Assembly: GCA_944341075.1 (NCBI GenBank)
Contig: CALVLV010000018.1
Location: 1 to 39,583, forward strand
DNA from: an uncultured Clostridia bacterium
GTDB lineage: Bacteria > Bacillota > Clostridia > Christensenellales > Borkfalkiaceae
DNA: 39,583 bases
Direction of reading: 5' to 3'
Shown: positions 34,908 to 39,583 of the stretch, piece after piece
Position numbering within the stretch: position 1 is the stretch's first letter
Layout of the letters: every line of letters begins with the position of its first letter
Notes under the pieces: generated by a model
Seen by the model: the letters and a program-made list of their open reading frames with translations, nothing else
Databases searched by the model: none
What the model was told of the DNA's origin: nothing
Translations under genes and position numbers: made by a program

Positions 34908-35652
34908 AATCATTCTCCTTGAATACATTAAAAACCACTTTGATTTTGCTGTTTGACTGCGCTTTGTATTCCTCGACTGTCCGCACGGCTATCTGTGCGG
35001 CGATTTCGTTCGGAAAACGGAACTCTCCCGTAGAGATACAACAAAAAGCAAGGCTGTTTAAGCCGTTCTTATTCGCAAGCGTCAGGCAAGCACGATAGCA
35101 GTTCGCAAGATCGGTTTTATTTTGCTCCGTTAACTTGCCGTACACGACAGGTCCGACGGTGTGTAAAATATATTTACATGGCAGATTGTAAGCCTTTGTG
35201 ATCTTTGCTGTTCCCGTCGGTTCATCGTGACCTTGCTTTTTCATGATTTCCGCGCATTCTGAACGCAACTGAATGCCCGCATAGGTATGGATTGCGTTAT
35301 CGATACAGCCGTGATTCGGGCTAAAACAACCGAGCATTTTAGAGTTCGCGGCATTTACGATGCCGTCGCACTTCAATGTGGTAATGTCGCCTTTCCACAG
35401 GTATATGTCCCCCCATAACGGCTGTAAGTCGGCTATGTCGGTAACGCCTTTCTCTTGAATTTCTGTTTGCAGATATTCATTTTGCACACGCAAAAACTCG
35501 TCATCCGTTGCCTTGGGCGGGCGGATATTCATAAGCGCACGCAATAACATTTTTTGTTTATCGGTTTGATCGGGAACAACGACAAACCCATACTCTGCAC
35601 GCTCTTGCAATAATCGGTTGATTAAGTATATTCTTTTTTCGTCCTGCGTCAT
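34849..35652 (-). CDS. zinc-dependent macrodomain ADP-ribosylhydrolase
   Basis: Start at ATG 35652, overlapping the upstream stop as ATGA and preceded by GAGG; the frame extends 11 codons upstream within the previous gene. 267 residues: a helical N-terminal part (about 1-80), then the macrodomain (GDIT 88-91, IVNAANS 98-104). MLGCFSPNHGCID supplies Cys109, His114 and Cys116, the zinc site of macrodomains linked to class M sirtuins. Later motifs are PTGTAKITKAYNLPCKYILH and CCISTGEFRFPNEIAA. It should remove ADP-ribose put on by the sirtuin. Its 3' end runs 59 bases into the sirtuin frame. Confidence 0.9.
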   Translation of the reverse strand: MTQDEKRIYLINRLLQERAEYGFVVVPDQTDKQKMLLRALMNIRPPKATDDEFLRVQNEYLQTEIQEKGVTDIADLQPLWGDIYLWKGDITTLKCDGIVNAANSKMLGCFSPNHGCIDNAIHTYAGIQLRSECAEIMKKQGHDEPTGTAKITKAYNLPCKYILHTVGPVVYGKLTEQNKTDLANCYRACLTLANKNGLNSLAFCCISTGEFRFPNEIAAQIAVRTVEEYKAQSNSKIKVVFNVFKENDYAIYKRILCSNRAIKKSIE

Positions 35653-36275
35653 ATCGTCCTCATTTCCACCGCTTGTACGGGGCACGCCGTTTTACAATTT
35701 CCGCAGTGCAGGCAATGCTTCTGTTTTATGACGGCAGGGCGGCAGGATGTATCGATACAGTTTTGCGGACAAACGGTAAGGCAATTACCGCAACCGTTAC
35801 ATTTTTCTGATATAAAATAGCCGTCGCGCAACTGCCGAGTGATGCCAAATGTAAAATCAATGCGCTCGATAGGTTTTTTTGAGAGATCGAACCATTCGCC
35901 GTTGCCGGAATAAATCATGAAAGCAGATAAGCCTTCACGCGATTGTTCAGTTGGGTATATCTCGAACATATAGGGATTTTTTTCAAGCAGACGCAGTAAA
36001 ATGTTATGATCGCATTCCCGTATTTTGCCCTGAACAGAAACGGCAATTCGCTGCATGGTGGATTGACCTTTTATTCCCGTCAATAACACATACGATCGAT
36101 TTTTTAGCCGTTTATAAAAATTTTTGCCCTTTGCCGTAAGAAAATAGAGAGCTTTATCGTCGCTGTCCATAATGTCAATGGCACACGTCACAGGATTGCC
36201 GGCATCGTCCGTTGTCGCCATTACTACGGTATGGATCTGCTCCTGTAAAAACTTGAATATCTGCGCTGTGTTCAT
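35649..36275 (-). CDS. FMN-binding split-barrel protein with two [4Fe-4S] clusters
   Basis: Start at ATG 36275 with AAGG eight bases upstream. 208 residues. Residues 1-145 form a pyridoxamine-phosphate-oxidase-like split barrel (HTVVMATTDDAGNPVTCAID), known to bind flavins. The C-terminal ferredoxin has CNGCGNCLTVCPQNCID and CLHCGNCKTACPVQAVE, two full four-cysteine motifs. It is likely an electron-transfer or redox protein. It is translationally coupled to the macrodomain gene (ATGA), which suggests a joint role, perhaps linking redox state to ADP-ribosylation; this is inference. Confidence 0.85.
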   Translation of the reverse strand: MNTAQIFKFLQEQIHTVVMATTDDAGNPVTCAIDIMDSDDKALYFLTAKGKNFYKRLKNRSYVLLTGIKGQSTMQRIAVSVQGKIRECDHNILLRLLEKNPYMFEIYPTEQSREGLSAFMIYSGNGEWFDLSKKPIERIDFTFGITRQLRDGYFISEKCNGCGNCLTVCPQNCIDTSCRPAVIKQKHCLHCGNCKTACPVQAVEMRTI

Positions 36276-36298
36276 ATTCGTTACCTTAAAACGGAATG

Positions 36299-36328
36299 GA
36301 AGCGCAATCATCGTTGCGATTGCGCTTC
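36299..36328. terminator. hairpin between the SnoaL-like gene and the sirtuin operon
   Basis: An 11-bp perfect stem, 36299-36309 with 36318-36328. On the reverse strand it lies after the SnoaL-like gene. The T-run (CCGTTTT) is delayed, so termination may be partial. Confidence 0.45.
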
Positions 36329-36370
36329 ACTGTCCGATTGATGATTGCAAAACTGTTCTGCCCATGAAGA

Positions 36371-37144
36371 TCAGAATTTGCCGTTCTGGTTCTGCCACGT
36401 CGCTTTATCGGCTATCGTTTCCATGACATCCCAATGCTCGGCAATCTTGCCGTTTTCCACTCTCCACAAATCATAGTAGGAAGTGGGCTTGCCGCCGAAC
36501 GTGCCTTCCGATACGGCGAGCACCATATCGCCCTGCGCCAGCACCTGATGTACTTCATCGTAAATCATAGCGATGCCCGCCTTACCGAGTGCTTCCAAAG
36601 CCGCACCCAAGCCCGAAAGACCGTCTGCAATTCCCGTGTTGTGTTGCAGATATTTGTCGCCGTCAAAGTAGTCGGGAGTTTTCTGCGGGTTTTTGCCCTG
36701 CATGACGTCATAAAGGAAATTCTTTACGATTTCACGGTTGGTTTCTGTCTTGTCGAGATCTTTCGCCTCTGTCTGTCCGTCGATTTGAGTTCTTCCCGAA
36801 GGGTTGGGCGCAGCGACTGCCGCAAGGTTATCCCAATGCTCGGCAATCAGACCATCCTCAAAACGGAAAATGTCGAAAGCGACCTGTTCACCCGCACCGG
36901 CAAAATTATAAATGGTTTGCATAAACACTTTGTCGCCGTCCTCAAAGGCACGAATTGTGTTTACTGTTGTTTTGACGGGAGCGCTACCCAGATATGCGAC
37001 CGAACCGCAGAACGCTTCCGCGCCCGTTCCGTATGCAAGGTTGTGCTGAACGTAATCCGCTTTCAAAAGCGATCTTGCCTTTGCGACATCTCCGCTCGCA
37101 AAACAGTTGATAAGTTCCTTTGCTTTCTTAATGTTGTTAGCCAT
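36371..37144 (-). CDS. double SnoaL-like (NTF2-fold) protein
   Basis: Start at ATG 37144 with GGAGG eight bases upstream. 257 residues with two tandem NTF2-fold domains: residues 1-115 (RFEDGLIAEHWDNLAAVA) and about 135-250 (RVENGKIAEHWDVMETIADK). The shared pattern R-x-E-x-G-x-I-A-E-H-W-D shows an internal duplication. SnoaL-like folds act as small cyclases, isomerases or binding proteins. No specific substrate can be named. Divergent from hxlR, which probably controls it. Confidence 0.82.
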   Translation of the reverse strand: MANNIKKAKELINCFASGDVAKARSLLKADYVQHNLAYGTGAEAFCGSVAYLGSAPVKTTVNTIRAFEDGDKVFMQTIYNFAGAGEQVAFDIFRFEDGLIAEHWDNLAAVAAPNPSGRTQIDGQTEAKDLDKTETNREIVKNFLYDVMQGKNPQKTPDYFDGDKYLQHNTGIADGLSGLGAALEALGKAGIAMIYDEVHQVLAQGDMVLAVSEGTFGGKPTSYYDLWRVENGKIAEHWDVMETIADKATWQNQNGKF

Positions 37145-37196
37145 AATAATTACCTCCAAAATTTTTTGATTTCTTAACCTTTTCGATTACGGGCAC

Positions 37197-37225
37197 AGTA
37201 TAGCAGCCATAAATCAAAGTTTCAA
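37197..37225 (-). promoter_or_regulatory. sigma-A promoter of the SnoaL-like gene
   Basis: TTGAAA (37220-37225) and TATACT (37197-37202) on the reverse strand, 17-bp spacer. The dyad at 37230-37264 begins five bases upstream of the -35. Confidence 0.75.
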
Positions 37226-37229
37226 GATC

Positions 37230-37264
37230 GTTACTTTTCTATTATCTGATAATAGATTTGTAAC
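37230..37264. promoter_or_regulatory. 35-bp dyad operator in the divergent promoter region
   Basis: GTTAC, 4 bases, CTATTAT, CTG, ATAATAG, 4 bases, GTAAC: a symmetric two-layer inverted repeat centred at 37247. It lies between the two divergent promoters and suits a dimeric winged-helix regulator such as HxlR. Confidence 0.7.
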
Positions 37265-37284
37265 TTGGTTTCTTTTTTGAACTA

Positions 37285-37313
37285 TTGACTTATAACAGTT
37301 TATCTGCTAAAAT
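37285..37313 (+). promoter_or_regulatory. sigma-A promoter of the hxlR-type gene
   Basis: TTGACT (37285-37290) and TAAAAT (37308-37313), 17-bp spacer, followed by a GGGGGGG ribosome site near 37337-37343. Confidence 0.7.
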
Positions 37314-37347
37314 AAATTTATCAAGAGTTTTTTTTTGGGGGGGTATT

Positions 37348-37674
37348 ATGCTGACAAAAGAAGAATTACCCGAATGTCCTGTCGCAACCACAGTACAACT
37401 GATAGGCAATAAGTGGAAAATGCTTATTATCCGAAATTTGATTTATAACGGGAAACAGCGGTTTTCAGATTTTATAAGGACAATTCCGGCAATCAGCAAA
37501 AAAGTTTTAACGGATAATCTCCGTGCGTTAGAAGACGACGGTTTGATTGAACGGGAAGTCTTTGCCGAAGTGCCTCCTCGCGTGGAATACTCTCTTTCCG
37601 AAATCGGTAAATCGCTTCGCCCGATTTGGTACGCTATGGAAGCATGGGGAATTGAATATAAAGCCAATCTTTGA
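37348..37674 (+). CDS. HxlR-family winged-helix transcriptional regulator
   Basis: Start at ATG 37348, directly after the G-rich ribosome site; the upstream in-frame part is promoter DNA. 108 residues. HxlR hallmarks are CPVATTVQLIGNKWKMLIIR, FSDFIRTIPAISKKVLTDNL with RALEDDGLIEREVF, and VEYSLSEIGKSLRPI. The single Cys near the N-terminus (Cys10) is where several redox- or electrophile-sensing HxlR proteins have theirs. It likely regulates the divergent SnoaL-like gene and itself through the dyad at 37230. Confidence 0.92.
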   Translation: MLTKEELPECPVATTVQLIGNKWKMLIIRNLIYNGKQRFSDFIRTIPAISKKVLTDNLRALEDDGLIEREVFAEVPPRVEYSLSEIGKSLRPIWYAMEAWGIEYKANL

Positions 37675-37796
37675 CCTCCTGTTTTTAGCGCCTGATTGAA
37701 ACGGCGTAAGATTAAAAGTTAAAACAATAGTTATCTAAATATTAAATGCCAATAGGCGACGGGATTTGGTTTATCATTCAAATTTGAAAAAATCAA

Positions 37797-37825
37797 GGGC
37801 TTGCGGAATATCCGCAAGCCCTTTT
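37797..37825 (+). terminator. intrinsic terminator of the hxlR-type gene
   Basis: GGGCTTGCGGA (37797-37807) pairs with TCCGCAAGCCC (37811-37821) and TTTT follows. The remainder of 37675-37941 shows no gene. Confidence 0.8.
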
Positions 37826-37941
37826 GCCGTTGTTCAAGATTTCTTCAGCTTAACCTTTTGACTGGTTGTAAATCTATTTGTATACCGCTCACGCGGCGGT
37901 TCTAATATACCGTACACATTTAACGGTTATCCCTATACACT

Positions 37942-38127
37942 TTAAAGGGAGTTATTTGTATTAAGTTGTCTATTAAGTTGTGAATTTTTCTGCGCTCGCC
38001 ATTCTTCAAATTCGCGTTGTCCTTCTTCTGTCGAAAGGTATTCCTGAATGGCAGGCAACATTGCCCTTGCAAGGGAATCGATTATGTAATCGGGTATCCC
38101 CGTATCATTTTTCCTTCTTCTCGACAT
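37942..38127 (-). CDS. small mobile-element protein
   Basis: 61 residues; basic N-terminus (MSRRRKNDTGIPDYIIDSLA), then ARAMLPAIQEYLSTEEGQRE and FEEWRAQKN. Similar short proteins with an ILPDIQ..FFESEEG..EFEEW pattern occur on clostridial mobile elements, as far as I recall. Function is unknown. A strong AAGGAGG lies 21 bases before the ATG, too far for normal use, so the start is uncertain. Confidence 0.6.
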   Translation of the reverse strand: MSRRRKNDTGIPDYIIDSLARAMLPAIQEYLSTEEGQREFEEWRAQKNSQLNRQLNTNNSL

Positions 38128-38173
38128 AAATTTTATTCGATAAAAATTCCTCCTTATTAGCGGTTATTCAGTT

Positions 38174-39202
38174 TTACTTGCTCCAACCGTTGCCGGACGA
38201 TTTGAAAAGTGAAGAGCGTTTTACTGCCTTTCGCTGCTCGGCTGTTGCAAGCGCCTCTTTGAGCTTATCCGGCGCTTGCTCTCGTAGCTCTCTCAAAGTC
38301 TTGGCGTCCTCTTGGAGCGACAGTCGTTCTCGTTCGGTCTTCTGGTAGAGCTGAAAGACGTCGTGCTGGTCTTTAATGCTGTATTCAAGCTCTTGTCTTA
38401 GCCTTGCGTTGTCAGCGGCTAGTGCAGGCACGTCTCTCTTGTTTGGCTTACGTTTTCCTGAGTTGTATTCCTGTGCGACGTCCGCTGCGGCTTGGAGAGG
38501 AGCAACTTCACGTTGTAATTGCTCACGCTTTTCTTCAAGCTCATGCGTGACTTGTTCTGCGTGGGCTTGGCTTTGCTCTGCGGCTTCTTTTCGCCTTTCG
38601 GCTTCGGATGCCTGCAACACAGCAGCCACGGTTTCGTCTTTCATCTTTTTCACCTTGTACGACATTGTGTCAAGGTGCTTGGCAGTACTGCCTTCCTTGC
38701 CGCGTTGCAAGTTCCATTTCTTACCCACAACAGAATGAAAGTCTGTCTGTAAATCCTGTAATGCCTTGCGGTCAAACAGTTGCTTGGCACAGAGTCTGCC
38801 GTCCGCAATCGGGATTAAATTCAGGTGCAGGTGCGGCGTGGTTTCGTCCATGTGGACTATGGCGGAAATAATATTTTCTTCGCCGTATCTGTCTGCAAAG
38901 AGCCGAGTACAATCTGCAAAGAATTTTTCCTGTTCCCGTACTGATAAATTTTTGAAAAATTCTCTGTCCGAACCCACGACAAAGGAACACATCAGAACTG
39001 CGTCCTTGCGCACTTTTGTAGGTAGATCGAGTTCGGCTATCCTTTTGTTGATGTGCTGAGTGTAGGAGCATTGTCGCTTAATGACGTTGTAGTTGTTTCG
39101 AGTGCGAGTGCAGTCTATCTGCGGATTGTTGGCAGGATAGTTCTCATCTCGCTCGTTCTCTTGTTCGACGGGCGCAATATCCGTCTTGTGATATTTCTCC
39201 AT
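38174..39202 (-). CDS. MobV-family relaxase (Mob/Pre)
   Basis: 342 residues from ATG 39202. Family features are NPQIDCTRTRNNYNV and the metal-binding motif HMDETTPHLHLNLIP (117-131). A long coiled-coil C-terminal half is rich in Glu, Gln and Ala. The enzyme nicks oriT and leads DNA into the recipient. The frame continues upstream as SYLVCH, the usual N-terminus of the family, with GGGAGG at 39232-39237. The codon where ATG is expected is ATA (39221-39223), eight bases from that site; ATT lies just before. So the true start may be non-canonical, or the protein lacks about seven residues. oriT lies 64 bases further upstream. Confidence 0.88.
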   Translation of the reverse strand: MEKYHKTDIAPVEQENERDENYPANNPQIDCTRTRNNYNVIKRQCSYTQHINKRIAELDLPTKVRKDAVLMCSFVVGSDREFFKNLSVREQEKFFADCTRLFADRYGEENIISAIVHMDETTPHLHLNLIPIADGRLCAKQLFDRKALQDLQTDFHSVVGKKWNLQRGKEGSTAKHLDTMSYKVKKMKDETVAAVLQASEAERRKEAAEQSQAHAEQVTHELEEKREQLQREVAPLQAAADVAQEYNSGKRKPNKRDVPALAADNARLRQELEYSIKDQHDVFQLYQKTERERLSLQEDAKTLRELREQAPDKLKEALATAEQRKAVKRSSLFKSSGNGWSK

Positions 39203-39286
39203 GTGACAAACTAAGTAGCTTATAATTTTTACCTCCCGTTATTTTGTGCTAAAAGCCCTCGGCAGAGCGAACGGCACTTCGCTTGC

Positions 39287-39308
39287 GAAGTATAGTGAGC
39301 TATACTTC
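39287..39308. other. oriT of the MobV/pMV158 type
   Basis: GAAGTATAG (39287-39295), TGAG, CTATACTTC (39300-39308). This matches the nick region of pMV158-family plasmids, where AAGTATAGTGTG is followed by TTATACTT. By analogy the nick falls between 39299 and 39300. An outer CACTTCG/CGAAGTG pairing (39275-39281, 39315-39321) surrounds it. The rest of 39310-39583 shows no supported gene. Confidence 0.8.
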
Positions 39309-39583
39309 GAACCCACGAAGTGGAAGAAGTATCAATAATGCTCTTTTCATTTGCTTGCCGAAATCAGACTTTTGAGTGCTTTGTAATTTCCGTTTGCTTA
39401 CCTGATTTATGGCGGTCTGATTGTCGTTTGCTTGTTCATTTTTCACCTCCTGATCTATTGATTATTTATCTTTACCCACGCGCTAAATCATGGGTTCGAC
39501 AGTCTTAAAAAGAACGCAAAAAAGCCGCTGATGCTTGTAACGCGATCACCGACTTAAAACCTTGTTTAGCTGTAAGCTCTATG

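Larger units (their letters stand above)
33960..39583. mobile_element. mobilizable element next to tRNA-Arg, right end outside window
   Basis: From the tRNA end the DNA is visibly less GC-rich, with different codon use and AT-rich promoters. It carries cargo genes plus a MobV relaxase and a matching oriT. The tRNA 3' end is a common integrase target. No integrase is in the window, so the element must extend beyond 39583. The exact left junction is not seen. Confidence 0.65.

Noticed and set aside
39320-39508. 62-residue plus-strand frame beyond oriT
   Set aside because: Composition is Cys/Trp/Leu-rich without a family pattern, it lies in the oriT region, and no ribosome site is visible.
39505-39583. 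Reverse-strand open frame ending at 39505, possible C-terminus of a further gene
   Set aside because: Only about 25 residues are visible and no motif is present, so a gene cannot be supported.

Overview
The window looks like a chromosomal contig of a gut-type Clostridia (Firmicutes). The evidence is strong AGGAGG ribosome sites, sigma-A promoters of the TTGACA-17-TATAAT type, CCA encoded in the tRNA gene, clostridial protein families, and GC-rich coding DNA packed with hairpin-type intergenic repeats. Genus cannot be fixed from this sequence; a Christensenellales-like bacterium is a guess.

Layout. 1-5150: a partial reverse gene, a lipoprotein esterase of the SGNH/SASA type that seems to lack its C-terminus, a collagen-like gene without a start codon, and two surface proteins with SH3-like regions and a C-terminal membrane anchor. 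5231-12833: a compact phage head cassette of eight genes (large terminase, small protein, portal, scaffold, major capsid, three connector or tail-like proteins). It has no integrase, repressor, lysis, replication or long-tail genes. 13344-17928: an RlmI-type methyltransferase, an RluA-type pseudouridine synthase and a 782-residue anchored surface protein. 18895-28433: parE-parC (gyrB/gyrA-like), then grpE, dnaK and dnaJ as separate units with no hrcA. 28733-33351, reverse strand: an Arc-like ribbon-helix-helix protein, an SPFH protein, and an ECF sigma factor overlapping a membrane beta-propeller protein that is probably its partner. 33515-33703: a cluster of DnaA-box-like sites resembling oriC. 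33883-33959: tRNA-Arg(ACG).

From just after the tRNA to the end, the DNA is less GC-rich and carries accessory genes. These are a class M sirtuin, a zinc macrodomain hydrolase and a flavin/ferredoxin protein (a reversible ADP-ribosylation module), a double SnoaL-like protein with a divergent HxlR regulator and a 35-bp dyad operator, and a MobV relaxase with a recognisable pMV158-type oriT. This looks like a mobilizable element joined to the tRNA end.

The most unusual structure is in the gaps. About 170-190-bp chains of hairpins sit 3-5 bases after the stop codons of parC, grpE and dnaK. A second 192-bp element occurs at 18238 and 29017 with about 96% identity by eye, and a mosaic relative lies at 12834. 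Copies keep their single-stranded linkers while stems change on both arms, as expected for elements selected for structure. MITE-like repeats and CT-rich hairpin modules fill other gaps.
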